NCBI GenBank assembly: GCA_023653785.1
Contig: JAMKCH010072026.1
Coordinates: 24,746 to 88,745, forward strand
Direction: 5' to 3'
Source of the DNA: Ophioderma brevispina
Taxonomy: Eukaryota > Echinodermata > Ophiuroidea > Amphilepidida > Ophiodermatidae
Length of the DNA: 64,000 nt
Shown: positions 11,101-22,769 of the stretch, one piece after another
How positions within the stretch are numbered: position 1 is the first letter of the stretch
Layout of the letters: the number at the start of each line of letters is the position of its first letter
The notes under the pieces: generated by a model
Database searches by the model: none
What the model was told of the DNA's origin: nothing
Seen by the model: the letters and a program-made list of their open reading frames with translations, nothing else
Position numbers and translations under genes: made by a program

Positions 11101-13475
11101 AAAGCATCTGGGTGGCTAGAACTTATGTCGGTGGTGGGAGGGGGGAGGGGGGGTTTGTACAGTTTGATAGTTTTTATTTTACTATGGGAGGGGGAGTGGG
11201 AGCGGGAGAAACAAAGTTATATGTTGGATTTTTTAACCATATAGTTTAGTGGACAATGATTTTTTTCTAATTAAAAAACATCAGAAAGTACAAGTGTCAG
11301 TTTTCTTGGGCTTTGTTTGACAATTTTTTAATTAAAGAAACATATATTGTCATTTTCATCAAATTACCCTCTTTAGAATGTTATTAACTTTAATATGGCC
11401 AATTAAATTGACTGAATGTTTTACATTACATGTATACCCTTTTTGTAGTCTTAACGGTTCCAACTGACATTTTTCAACTACAAATCAATTGAACATGGCA
11501 TATAATAGTAAATATTTCTATATTTGTGAATTATGCCTTAAATTTACACAAAATAGTTCCAAAACAGGTCAGATTGCACCAGCGAGCATCAAAATACCCT
11601 TGGCTCCGGACCCTGGACCCCGGCGTAATGACTTCCGCGCTACGCGTCGGTCTTATTGCTCTTTGCGGCACATTGAACAGAAAATTTTTTCCATTACTAA
11701 GGTCCCAAAAAGACTGAAAATTTTTTGTAGGCCTGCTTAAAGGCTGACTCTCACAAGTTTTGAATATATTTTTGTGTCATTAATTACAAAATAGCCAACT
11801 AAAACTAAAGATTTGTCACCTACAATGCTCAATCCAATATGAGACGAATCGGATTTTTTCGTTTTTCATGCAGTGATCTTTATATATAGTATAACAGTTC
11901 CAAAGATACTGTGTATAACAAAATCTCCGAATCCGGAATTTCTACAAAAACTTATATTCTTACGAAGCAGGATAACACAACGCTTACATGCTAAAAGTAC
12001 AGCCTCACGTTGAGTACACTTCCTCCGTGTGGGATCCATAACCAAAAAGAACTCCGAAAATTGAAAGGGTTCATCGGAGGGCAGCCCGGTTTGTTTCTAA
12101 CGATTATAAGAAACCTAGCAGTTTTGCTTTCCATGGGGGGGGGCTTAAGAACTGACAATCATTAAAGACCGGAGAAACAGCAATCGCTTAACCATTTTCA
12201 TAAGGCAAGGGAGGGACCCCTACCCTGCCGGTCGACGACCTCCTTTCTGCCCGCTGGGGGGCCAACGTCCTTCAATGCACCATCATTCCAACTCATATCA
12301 AATCATTACTGCCGAACAAGGATTGTTACAAACAGTTGCAGTGTTGGTGCCGCAAACAATATCGACTGGAAATAAACTACCCTACCACAAACTCACTAAC
12401 CATTAATAAGCCAGATATCTCAAGAAGCGCAAGTTATTAAACCAACTTTAATCAGCAAGACTAATCAGCATCATTGCGCACACCTCAACCTGTTCGTTTG
12501 TCTTCACCTGGAGTCGTTTGAACATACACTCAGATACAATACCCACCCACTTGATCTGAGGTTCACCTTCCAGGGCTGTGGCTCACCCTTTGGACTATCC
12601 CACTGGCTGATAATAGGGTGTATATTAGAAAGCATCTGGGTGGCTAGAACTTATGTCGGTGGTGGGAGGGGGGAGGGGGGGTTTGTACAGTTTGATAGTT
12701 TTTATTTTACTATGGGAGGGGGAGTGGGAGCGGGAGAAACAAAGTTATATGTTGGATTTTTTAACCATATAGTTTAGTGGACAATGATTTTTTTCTAATT
12801 AAAAAACATCAGAAAGTACAAGTGTCAGTTTTCTTGGGCTTTGTTTGACAATTTTTTAATTAAAGAAACATATATTGTCATTTTCATCAAATTACCCTCT
12901 TTAGAATGTTATTAACTTTAATATGGCCAATTAAATTGACTGAATGTTTTACATTACATGTATACCCTTTTTGTAGTCTTAACGGTTCCAACTGACATTT
13001 TTCAACTACAAATCAATTGAACATGGCATATAATAGTAAATATTTCTATATTTGTGAATTATGCCTTAAATTTACACAAAATAGTTCCAAAACAGGTCAG
13101 ATTGCACCAGCGAGCATCAAAATACCCTTGGCTCCGGACCCTGGACCCCGGCGTAATGACTTCCGCGCTACGCGTCGGTCTTATTGCTCTTTGCGGCACA
13201 TTGAACAGAAAATTTTTTCCATTACTAAGGTCCCAAAAAGACTGAAAATTTTTTGTAGGCCTGCTTAAAGGCTGACTCTCACAAGTTTTGAATATATTTT
13301 TGTGTCATTAATTACAAATAGCCAACTAAAACTAAAGATTGTCACCTACAATGCTCAATCCAATATGAGACGAATCGGATTTTTCGTTTTTCATGCAGTG
13401 ATCTTTATATATAGTATAACAGTTCCAAAGATACTGTGTATAACAAAATCTCCGAATCCGGAATTTCTACAACAA
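10423..13475. repeat. Near-identical 1.53-kb direct tandem duplication
   Basis: Unit 1 (about 10423-11947) is repeated at an offset of 1,528 bases as unit 2 (about 11951-13472). The differences I could see are few: one substitution (GCGCTC versus GCGCAC near 10955/12480) and three single-base homopolymer losses near the 3' end of unit 2. The junction joins the inside of a TTAA MITE to the inside of the LINE, with a short shared ACAAAAA. The duplication therefore postdates both insertions. It is either very young or an assembly artefact, for example two haplotypes joined. Confidence 0.9.
11741..11947. mobile_element. TTAA MITE family A, truncated by the tandem duplication
   Basis: Left TTAA at 11737-11740, then AGGCTGACTC and the family A body. 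The sequence stops abruptly at the duplication junction, so the right terminal repeat is missing. Confidence 0.7.
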
Positions 13476-13622
13476 AGTGTGATTTTCTGTACGAAGGACT
13501 ACGATTTGAGCTTAGATATTTCACACAGTGGCTAGTATATGGACAAGCATTATGTAGATGCAAAAAACTTGATTTGTTTGAAAATTGAGGGCACCCTCCT
13601 TGGGAAATCTCTGAGTCCGCCT
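13269..13622. mobile_element. TTAA MITE, family A, complete
   Basis: TTAA at 13265-13268 and 13623-13626. Left end AGGCTGACTC; right end GAAATCTCTGAGTCCGCCT. The 354-bp body matches 22041-22398, including the GATGAATCGG-type core and ATACTGTGTATAAC. No coding capacity is visible. Confidence 0.8.
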
Positions 13623-13626
13623 TTAA

Positions 13627-13740
13627 AGGTGGATGAACTGATCGACAGCCTCGTCCTCCCACTTCACTCCATCAAAACTGAGAATTTGATATCGGAAGAA
13701 AGTTTGTATTTTTCTCATTACCCCAATGAATTATAAGGTG
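13627..13740. mobile_element. TTAA MITE family B fragment abutting family A
   Basis: Starts directly after the TTAA at 13623-13626. It shares GCCTCGTCC-like, ATCGGAAGAAAG and TTTTTCTCATTACCC pieces with the complete family B element at 25383-25728. The 3' end is lost or diverged. Two families sharing one TTAA implies insertion of one into the target site of the other. Confidence 0.5.
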
Positions 13741-14418
13741 CAAGAAATGTTCCTTTTGATGTGATGAACAAATGTGGCTGACCACAATAATTACCATGCA
13801 CTCTCCTATGAGCCAATTTAGTATGCATTTTTGCTTCTATATACTATCCAAGTGGCTGGTCCAAATTTGTATTGTTTTTGATTATATTCTTCTGAGTGAA
13901 GAAGAAAACACCATATGAAAAACCGGACCATGATCACGGAACTTATCTTTTTAAATTTCCAATTATACATCCAAACTTCATAAGCTACATACACAAAATT
14001 TATCACGATGGATGACTCCATTGTTTTTCACAATTGTTACTGTTTCCTTGGGAAGCACTTGTCCTGCTGCGGAAAGTCAGATGGGTTTGGACAGCTTATA
14101 TTTAAACTTTTCCTTGGATGGGAACTGGGTACATGGCACACTTTGGTATAATATGACCTGTGAATCATAAAATACATGCCTACACAAATTTAGACTTCCC
14201 GTGACAAAAATTGACCTGCAAAATTGCAATTAGGGGGTGGGGGAGGGATACATCGACCTTAAAAATTAATAGGAATTGTCGAAGTAGCTTATTTACCCCT
14301 CATAGGTAGAAAGTTAGCTTTTCTCTATTGTCATTTTCAATTTGAATTTACAACTCAAAAGTGAAGACTATTTTGAATATGTTATCTCTTTTCCTATTTT
14401 TTGTGTCGCCTGCCTTAA

Positions 14419-14651
14419 AGGTGCAACAAGAGATTTCAAATAACGGGCGTCCCGAAAAAATGTGTAAAGCTTTATATCAAAAATATTCAGCCTATGTTTT
14501 CTATTGAAATATAAGCATATACAAATCGCCTTTTGTTTTCATTTGAAGTTATTAACCAAATAAAAGGTAGGGAGTCTTTTGAGCATCTAATCTGTATGAA
14601 ATCACTACATTTCACAGAAATATGGATGACTTGAAATCTCTCGTTGCACCT
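14419..14651. mobile_element. TTAA MITE, family C
   Basis: TTAA at 14415-14418 and 14652-14655. Terminal repeats are strong: AGGTGCAACAAGAGATTTCA on the left, and TGAAATCTCTCGTTGCACCT on the right as its near-perfect reverse complement. The 233-bp AT-rich body is non-coding. A diverged copy in the opposite orientation lies at 29581-29896. Confidence 0.85.
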
Positions 14652-15078
14652 TTAAGACAGGAAGACACATAGGGATCACTTTGTCCACTGTTGTCTGTTG
14701 TGAAAACGGTTAACATTTGCCTGTAATATCTGCATACTTAAATGGATTTAAACCATTCAAACTTGAATCATAGGTGCAATTTGGGATCCCTCAATTTTTG
14801 ATGAGGTCAAAGGTCACATACCAAGGTCAAAGGTCATGTGAGATTGTCTGTTGATGTAGTCTGTTGTGAAAAAGGTTAACATTTGCCTGTAATTTCCGCA
14901 TACTTTAACAGATTTAAACCAACTTGAATCATAGGTGCAACATGGGATTCCTCATTTGTTGATGAGGTCAAGTTGTAAGAGAGGCTGAAAAAGTGAAATT
15001 GACCTCGATTGAAAAGTTGACGTCCAATTGGAACCAAACTTTGTTTGTGGAGATTACATGCAAACCCTCATTTGTTTG

Positions 15079-15338
15079 AGGTCAAAGGTCACATATCAAG
15101 GTCAAAAGTCACATATCAAGGTCAAAGGTCACATATCAAGGTCAAAGGTCACATATCAAGGTCAAAGGTCACATATCAAGGTCAAAGATCACATATCAAG
15201 GTCAAAGGTCGCATATCAAGGTCAAAGGTCGCATATCAAGGTCAAAGGTCGCATATCAAGGTCAAAGGTCGCATATCAAGGTCAAAGGTCGCATATCAAG
15301 GTCAAAGGATCACATTCAAGGTCAACGGTCACATAAGC
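15079..15338 (+). repeat. 20-bp minisatellite of DR1-like hexamer pairs
   Basis: Thirteen head-to-tail copies of a 20-bp unit, consensus AAGGTCAAAGGTCACATATC. The unit contains AGGTCA-A-AGGTCA, the direct-repeat-1 consensus bound by RXR/PPAR, HNF4 and COUP-type nuclear receptors, and TCAAGGTCA, the extended half-site of ERR/SF-1 type receptors. Four units are exact DR1; five consecutive later units carry AGGTCG in the second half. Two more DR1 motifs lie at about 14803-14840. The match is seen directly; any regulatory role is inference, since such minisatellites are often just repeats. Confidence 0.9.
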
Positions 15339-15344
15339 CATCAG

Positions 15345-16614
15345 AACGCCTAGAGGTCTGAGGACCCCCAATGTATTTTTGGACTTCTGAAATATGGTAA
15401 GTTTAAACTTTCATTTTTTATATTTCCGCCTTTTAATAAATAACGAACCCTTATGCCCAACATCATGGCTATACGGGTTGATTTTTATTTTTTAAGAAGA
15501 AAATCTTATACCAAAATAATAACATGTCAACCGTGCTGAGTCGGATGGTTGAGATGACATGGCGTTTATGACACAATATTTCAAAACCGGAGACACAGTT
15601 AACACCTAACCTCTCTCCTGCTTCCTCCTCTCGCTTTCTTTTCCTTTCCTCACCTTCCCACTTTACTGGTAGGATGAGCTAATTTCCTGCTCAGACAGTA
15701 TGGAGGGAATATCCTGAAATATCACACAAAACCACTTATGGTCATCTTTTGCATCTAAAGAAGTTTGGTGTAACATCATACGGATTAAAAAGAACCTGTT
15801 TTTTTTTCCGTTGTTTAATTGCGAGTAATATTATTAAATCATAAATTTGTTTTGGCATTGGAATATGATGCATTGTTTTTATCAATTCTTTGGCATAATT
15901 ATATTATAGCCTTGCACTTGTTTCTGTAATGTTGTGCTTTATTTCATTAACAGAAAGAAAACCTGATCAGAGTAGCTCAAAGTGTATAATTTAATTCCCA
16001 GCCAATTCTTTGTTTAAAATAGATGTAGCTCATATTCAAAATTTTTGTGCACATGTGTATTTCACAGACGTTTTACAATCATCTAAATCAGATGCTCTAT
16101 AAAATCCTTCATATCAGAAAATGGCACCCTGTGTATTTTTCTATTTTTCATTGTTGGTATTTAGTTTCAGATTCTAAACAGAAATTAACTAGAGAAAATT
16201 AGTTTCATGATTTTAGTAATCACCGCGGGGGGCAGGGGATCATTTTTTTGTGATTTTTGGCAGTCAAACTCGGTCATATCTTAAACCTTAAACAAATGTA
16301 CCAACTATTGATTATATTGTTGTCATAGTAATTTATTAGGGTGGTTTCCTTAAGCAAATACATGTTCAACTTCAATTTATGTAGCATTAACATATTGTAT
16401 TAAGTGTAAACAGGGTGGGAGGTCAAGGACGCTGAACAAATACCGGCACACTCATTTGCACTTGATCAGTGATCAAGCCTTTAAGGTCTGATGTATTTCA
16501 GTACATGTAAAGAGAGATGTAAAGATTTGAGTGACTGATACATAACATTAACTTTCAAAATCTTAATGAAAAGGGTATTCACAACTACTGAGCTATTCAA
16601 ACTCAACCATAAAT
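15345..16614. other. AT-rich intron, nothing identified
   Basis: No coding sequence, repeat boundary or RNA gene is supportable here. A clear acceptor for the following mucin array was not found; it may have been lost or changed. Confidence 0.4.
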
Positions 16615-18357
16615 TACACTCCTGTCAGTCCACTGAATCAACAACTGGGGAAGAAGTGACTGCCCCTGATTCTACCACTCCTGTAGTCCATCTGATTCAA
16701 CACAAGGTAAGAAGTAACTGCCCCTGAATCTACCACTCCACACCTGTCATTCCAGCTGAAAATCAACAACAGGCAAAGACGTGACTTGCCCTGAATCTAC
16801 CACTTCCTGTCAGTCCACTGAATCCAACACAGGAGAATAAGTTAACTCAACTACTACTGCCCCCTGAATCTGCCACTTCATGTCATTCCTGCTGAAGGGG
16901 TCAACAACAGGGGAAGAGTGACTGCCCCGAATCTACCCTCTGTCATCCCAGCTGAATCACACAGGGGAAGAGGTAACTGCCCATGAAATCGGGTCCACCA
17001 CTGGGGGGGGGTCCTGTCAGTCCAGCTTAATCAACAACAGGGGAAAAGTGACTGCTCCTGGGATCCACCACTCCTGTCAGTCCAGCGGAATCAACAACAG
17101 GGGAAGAAGGAACTCCCCTGAATCCACAACTCCTGTTAGTCCAGCTGAATCATCACACAGGGGAATGAGGTAACTGCCCCGAATCTAACCACTCCTGTCC
17201 AGTCAGCTGAATCAACTACAGGGGAAGAAGTAACTCTGCTCCTATCGTAACATCTGTCAGTCCAGCTGAATCAACAACGGGGAAGAAGTGAACTGCTCCG
17301 AATCTACACCCCTGTTTAGTCCAGCTTGAATCAACAACAGAGGAAGAGATAACTGCCCCTTAATCTACCACTCCCGTCAGGTCCAGCTGAATCACAACGG
17401 GGTAAGCAGTAACTCGCCTGAATCTACGCACTCCTGTCAGTGCCACTGAATAACAACAGGGGAAGAATTACCTGCTCCTGACACTACCAACCCCTGTCAG
17501 TCCAGCTTAATCAACAACAGAGGAAGAGGTAACTGCCCCTGAATCTACCACTCCCTGGTCAGTCGAGCTGAATCAACAACAGGCAAAGAAGTGACTGCCC
17601 CTGAATCTACCACTCCTTTCAGTCCAGCTAATCAACAACAGGGGAAGAAGTAACTGCTCCTGAATCTACCACCCCTGTCAAGTCCAGCTTAATCAACAAC
17701 AGGGGAAGAAGTAACTGCCCCGTGAATCTACACTCCTGTCAGTCCATCTGAATCAACAACCATGGAATCAAGTAACTTCCAACTCTTCCGCCTGAATCTA
17801 CCACTCCTGTCCAGTCCAGCTGAATCACAACGGGGATAAGTAACTGGCTCCTGAATCACACTCTGTCAGTCCGCTAATCAACAACAGGGGAAGAATTAAC
17901 TGGCCCCTGAATCTGTCCACTCCTGTCAGTCCTGCTGAATCAACAACAGGGGAAAGACGTGACTGCTCCAGAATCTACCACTCCTGTCAGTCAAGCTGAA
18001 TCAACAACAGGAAAGGGGGACTCCCCCCCTGAAATTCTACCACTCCTGTCAGTCAAGCTGAATCAACAACAGGGGAAGAAGTAACTTCTCCTGACTCTAC
18101 CACTCCTGTCAGTCAAGCTGAATCAACAACAGGGTAAGAATGACTGCCCCTGAATCTAACCACCCTTTCAGTCCAGCTGAATCCACAACATGGGAGAGGT
18201 ACGCCCCTGATCTACCAATCCCGTCAGTCCACTGAATCAACTACAGGGGAAGAAGTGACTGCCCCTGATTCTACCACACCTGTTTAGTTATCCAGGCTGA
18301 ATCAACAACAATGGAACAGGTTACTGAGTTAACTTCTGTTGCAGGTACAACTGCAAG
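16615..18357 (+). pseudogene. Mucin-like tandem-repeat exon 2 (indel-laden)
   Basis: About 28 units of the 60-bp Ser/Thr/Pro repeat seen in arrays 1, 3 and 4, with an indel in most units, so that no frame persists over more than a few units. The array ends GTTGCAGGTACAACTGCAAG|GTTAGG, the same end as array 1 with one inserted base. It would encode an O-glycosylated stalk if intact. Its upstream partner is probably the FN3 exon at 4910-5206. Error type (single-base gain or loss, often in CC, GG or AA runs) resembles uncorrected long-read sequence, but decay is equally possible. Confidence 0.75.
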
Positions 18358-19739
18358 GTTAGGGCAAAAATCTTTTCTTAGGTTTTGTTACCCATTTTGT
18401 AACACATTATTATGTTACTACTTCAGTATGAGCAGTGAATTTTAGCTATTAAAGAATGTTAGATGCTCCTCAATTTGTCAGCGTTAAAATATGTGTTCAT
18501 TTAGTACAGGATAGTGACTAGCAAAAAAAATCTTTGAGAATTTGCAGGTTGCATTCGGGCCCACTACTAAAAGCATCTTGTTTTATATCACAATTATATA
18601 TAAAGCCAACAAGCATTGTATTTTGCAAAATCCATATGCAAATATTTTCTTTCTGAGGAGATTTCCATACAAATGGGCAATCTCTTATCAGAATTATATT
18701 TCGAGATTCCACTAGATATGATACTGGGCCACATTATGCTGGCATTGCAAGTGAGGTTGCAACAAGTTTTTTTTATGGTCAGACCTAATCTTATATTACG
18801 AGCTAAAAACTTCGTGGTTTTCATGATATTTTGATAGGGATTTGATATTGACTTAATTTAAAAAATTAACCGACCCAAATATTTGAGGGGTTTGACAGTA
18901 ACCTAACCTGCTTTCCGTCCACCTTCCGCATTCTGTTTAGAGAGCTCAGTCCCATCAACAAATGTAAATGGCAATTTTGAGGTGCGAAAGCATCATGTGC
19001 AAATACTGCGGATAACTGTGCTTTTTGTTAGCATTCATTAAAATCATGCATCTGTCTGCTTTGCTGTGTACCGAATGTGGCACAGATTTTTCTTGCCATC
19101 CAAAGAGGTGCCCAAATTGATAAGTGTCAAATTTCAGTTTTTTAGGCATGTAATGGAAAAAGTAAGTTGGTGACCCCCATTTTTTAATAATTCTGAAGAA
19201 ACCACATTGGGACCTTAACATAATTACTTGGAAATTTAAAAATTCTATCAAGTAGTTTTTATTTTGTACGGGATTCCAGCATTTTTTTACTTTTCATATA
19301 GATATGTGTGGTTTAAAAAGTGACCAATACCATTTTATCTTTAGCTGTAGCTCAAAAACAAAGTCAATGACATCCTCTATTTATTTCAGATTCTTGATCA
19401 GCACTATTGAAAATACTATATATTAGAGGCCATATACGATTCAACCTTGAACAAATTCTAATAAAAGGACTTTTGTATATTCTTGTAGGGCTATATGTGA
19501 ATGATTATGGAAAAATTTGTGCAGCCTTCTGGCAGCTGCATTGGTCAGATATTGAAGATCAAAGGTCAATGACCTTTATAAGGCATACAACCAGTCATAA
19601 CTCCTGAACAATTGGGTCTAACAGCACAAATGAGGTGTCTATTTCAAGGTTTTTGGCCAACAAACACAATTAGCATATAGGAGAAACAATCAAATGCACC
19701 CTTCATTGATTTTCAAATTAGTATGCTCAATCTGCATGA
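18358..19739. other. Intron, no gene seen
   Basis: AT-rich intronic DNA. Overlapping open stretches on both strands at 18594-18834 and 18955-19251 have no recognisable domain or splice context and are not called. Confidence 0.45.
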
Positions 19740-20024
19740 TTTATTTATTTATATTTATTTATAACATTCGGCATTTGCCAGGCAGAACCCAAATTGCTAT
19801 ATGCATTAAATTCAAGGGACGCCTCCAGAACAGCGGGGAAAGATTTATGGGGAAAAGTCTGATTTAGATGCAGGAGGAAACCGAAGTGCTCGGAGAAAAC
19901 CTGCGAGGACGAGTATGGATCGGCAACCAAATTCACATACGCCACTGGCTCGACCGGGAATCGAACCTGGGCCGCATTGGTGAAAGGTGAGCAACTCGAC
20001 TGCTACACCAACTCGCCCTCCTGA
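19740..20024 (-). mobile_element. tRNA-derived SINE (minus strand)
   Basis: Read on the minus strand, the element starts near 20024 with a tRNA-like head: an A-box-like TGGTGTAGCAGTCGAGTTG and a B box GGTTCGATTCCCGGTCG. The body contains the TTTTCTCCGAGCACTTCGG and TTTCCTCCTGCATC segments seen in many metazoan SINEs. It ends in a (TTTA)n-like tail, which appears as ATTTATTTA on the + strand near 19741-19760. Pol III promoter plus simple tail support a SINE rather than a tRNA gene. Confidence 0.85.
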
Positions 20025-20109
20025 AATTGTAATTTTTAGACTTAGTCCCCTGAACCATTTTAAAGGGGGGTGGTTAACACCCCCTTTGATTTTTCGTTAC
20101 AAAGCCTCC

Positions 20110-21632
20110 GATCCTTTTGATTTTGATAGATAATAATAATAATACTTATTTGAGTTACTTATGAATTACAAAAGACAAACAGAGTAACTCTGGAAAGAAA
20201 ATGGGCTACTCAGCCCAAACACACTGATTAGTGCATTTCTTTCCATGGAACAATATACATAAACATCAAATATAGAGTAGGCAAAATAAAAAATGTGAAA
20301 AGAAGATGGGCAATGCTGGAAATACTGCTTACAAAGGAACTTGAATTTGGGAAGAGAGCTTGCTTGCTGAGCATGAAGTGGAATATTTTCCCAAAGTCTA
20401 GGAAAAGAGACAAAGACAGAATTATAGAAGGAATTAGTCCTTGCCCGCCAATGTAGAAATCTGTCTTGAGAAATACGACTTCTGTGAAAAAAGTCCATGA
20501 AAGATGCTGGACCAATATTATTTAACAGCTTGAAACAAAATTGCAAATGCTGAAATTTAAATAAATCATCAACACTCAATAGACCAAATTCAGACAACCT
20601 GTCAGTATACTCTACATGCTCCCCAGAGCCCTGTTTCTTACACATAAGGAATCACACCACTAAATAAACTAGGTTTGTAGCAGACGACGTCAGTGCCGAG
20701 ACAGTGTTGGCGTCCGGAATATGGCCCTTGCCTAAATGAAGAGTCACAAAATGTTGATGAGTTGTGTTTTTCAATGAAATTTGAAATTAATCATAATGTG
20801 TGGACTAGTAACAAACCATTTGGGTGGTAAAGATTTTGTCTGTGCCATTTTTGTGTAATTTCTGAGGGTTTGGGGAAACTGTACAATTTTAGTTTCTAGT
20901 AACACTCAACTAGGCGTGAACGTTTTGAAACATGCAAATCTTTCGATGCTCTGTTGCTAAAAAAATCAGCCTTCATCATATGACTTTTTCTACTGGTGTA
21001 ACAGGCATTATATGGAGCCCAAATAACGACACAGTAAATTAGAAGAGGGAGGACAAAAGCTTTATAGAGATTCAGAAGAGCAGAGAAAGGCATATTTCTT
21101 GTGCATCTTTTTAGAAAACCTACAAGATGAGAGATTTTGTTGCACAAGAAATCTACATGAGAGGAAAATGAAAGATTGGAAGAAAACAGAGTACCAAGTA
21201 ATTTGAAACAATCAACTGATTGCAGACGTTCACCACCCAAAAAGTAATCAGACTTAGTGCAAGTTTTGGACCTAGAGAAGTGCATAACAGCACAATTGGA
21301 TGCATTATGAGGAAGCTTGTTTGTGACTGACCAACTGTAGAGTTTGTCAAGATCATTTGCAAATCAACCACATACTTAGGATTTTTAATTGGTCTCACCA
21401 ATGTGTGATCATCAGCAAACTGGAAAAGAGAAAAAGCTACATTCAAAGTAATATCACTGACAAAAATAAGGAAAAGGATGGGTCCAAGCACTGAACCTTG
21501 AGGAACACCAGAAGTGACTGATGCCCAGTCAGAAAATTCACCTCTAAAAATAACCCTGTTTCCTGTCCATAAGAAAATTCTGAATCCAAGATAGAAGAGT
21601 ACCCTAATACCACGATCATAAAGTTTTTGAAT
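20110..21632 (-). mobile_element. LINE remnant with reverse transcriptase (minus strand)
   Basis: Minus-strand non-LTR reverse transcriptase. From 21635 downwards comes WASVTSGVPQGSVLGPILF (palm/thumb signature) followed by FQFADDHTLVR, which holds the catalytic F-A-D-D. After a frameshift near 21365 the product continues as MHFSRSKTC, FLGGERLQSVD and FKLLGTLFSSNLSF, typical post-RT sequence, to about 20896. After roughly 250 unrelated bases, 20645-20166 encodes a C-terminal part containing LSVDDLFKFQHLQFCFKLLN and FPRLWENIP. A (TAA)n-like tail in reverse is at about 20130. It is broken, so inactive, but less decayed than the LINE at 7.5 kb. Confidence 0.85.
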
Positions 21633-21652
21633 CAAAAAAAAAAAAAAAAAAA

Positions 21653-22760
21653 ACAGGCATTATATGGAGCCCAAATAACGACACAGTAAATTAGAAGAGG
21701 GAGGACAAAAGCTTTATAGAGATTCAGAAGAGCAGAGAAAGGCATATTTCTTGTGCATCTTTTTAGAAAACCTACAAGACGAGAGATTTTGTTGCACAAG
21801 AAATCTACATGAGAGGAAAATGAAAGATTGGAAGAAAACAGAGTACCAAGTAATTTGAAATCATCAACTGATTGCAGACGTTCACCACCCAAAAAGTAAT
21901 CAGACTTACTGCAAGTTTTGGACCTAGAGAAGTGCATAACAGCACAATTGGATGCATTATGAGGAAGCTTGTTTGTGACTGACCAACTGTAGAGTTTGTC
22001 AAGATCATTTGCAAATCAACCACATCCTTAGGATTTTTAAAGTCTGACTCAGAGATTTCGAAATATTATTTTTTTGTGTAATAATGAAAAATAGTCAACT
22101 AGAACTAAAGATAGTAACCTAAAATGCACAATTCCGAAATTTGAGATGAATCGGATTTTTCGTTTTGATGCAGTAAACATTTATGTGTAGTATTACGTCC
22201 CATAGGATACTGTGTATAACAAAAATTCCGGATCCAGAATTTTATAACAAAGTTGTGATTTTCTATATGAAGGAATTCGATTTAAGCTTTGCAATTTCAT
22301 ACAGTGATTAGTATATGGACAAACATTATGTACATGCAAAAAACACAATTTTTTTGGAAATTGAGGGCGCCCTCCTCAGGAAATCTCTGAGTCGGCCTTT
22401 AATTGGTCTCACCAATGTGTGATCATCAGCAAACTGGAAAAGAGAAAAAGCTACATTCAAAGTAATATCACTGACAAAAATAAGGAAAAGGATGGGTCCA
22501 AGCACTGAACCTTGAGGAACACCAGAAGTGACTGATGCCCAGTCAGAAAATTCACCTCTAAAAATAACCCTGTTTCCTGTCCATAAGAAAATTCTGAATC
22601 CAAGATAGAAGAGTACCCTAATACCACGATCATAAAGTTTTTGAATCGGAAGATTATGATCTACCTTATCAAAGACAGAACTGAAATCAAGAAAAACAGT
22701 CAACAAGATTGCAATTTCGCCCATGTGTTGGTAAGAGTCTCCTCTTTTCAATGATACCAA
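21653..22760 (-). mobile_element. Second partial copy of the same LINE, split by a MITE
   Basis: Repeats 20998-21629 almost exactly, then extends further 5' in the LINE: on the minus strand it adds FLDFSSVFDKVDH (RT motif with the first catalytic Asp) before the shared GVPQGSVLGP and FADD segments. A TTAA MITE at 22041-22398 interrupts it. A run of about 19 A separates the two copies at 21633-21652, so this is a duplication, not two independent insertions. Confidence 0.85.
22041..22398. mobile_element. TTAA MITE, family A, with preserved empty site nearby
   Basis: Ends AGTCTGACTCAGAGATTTC and GAAATCTCTGAGTCGGCCT are terminal inverted repeats. TTAA is duplicated at 22037-22040 and 22399-22402. 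The other LINE copy shows the uninterrupted target (GGATTTTTAATTGG near 21380), which proves insertion at TTAA with duplication of exactly those four bases. The 358-bp element is non-coding. Confidence 0.93.
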
Positions 22761-22769
22761 AAATGTTCC

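Noticed and set aside
11489..13268. Duplicated 83-codon frame (MNMAYNSKYF...) as a gene pair
   Set aside because: It lies in non-coding DNA downstream of the LINE and is duplicated only because of the 1,528-bp tandem repeat; no domain or splice signal.
15079..15338. CRISPR-like array
   Set aside because: Units are contiguous with no unique spacers, and the sequence is eukaryotic.
15028..15353. Two overlapping 102-codon frames with HISRSKVTYQGQ repeats
   Set aside because: By-product of the 20-bp DR1 array: 60 bp makes a 20-codon period in all three frames. No coding evidence.
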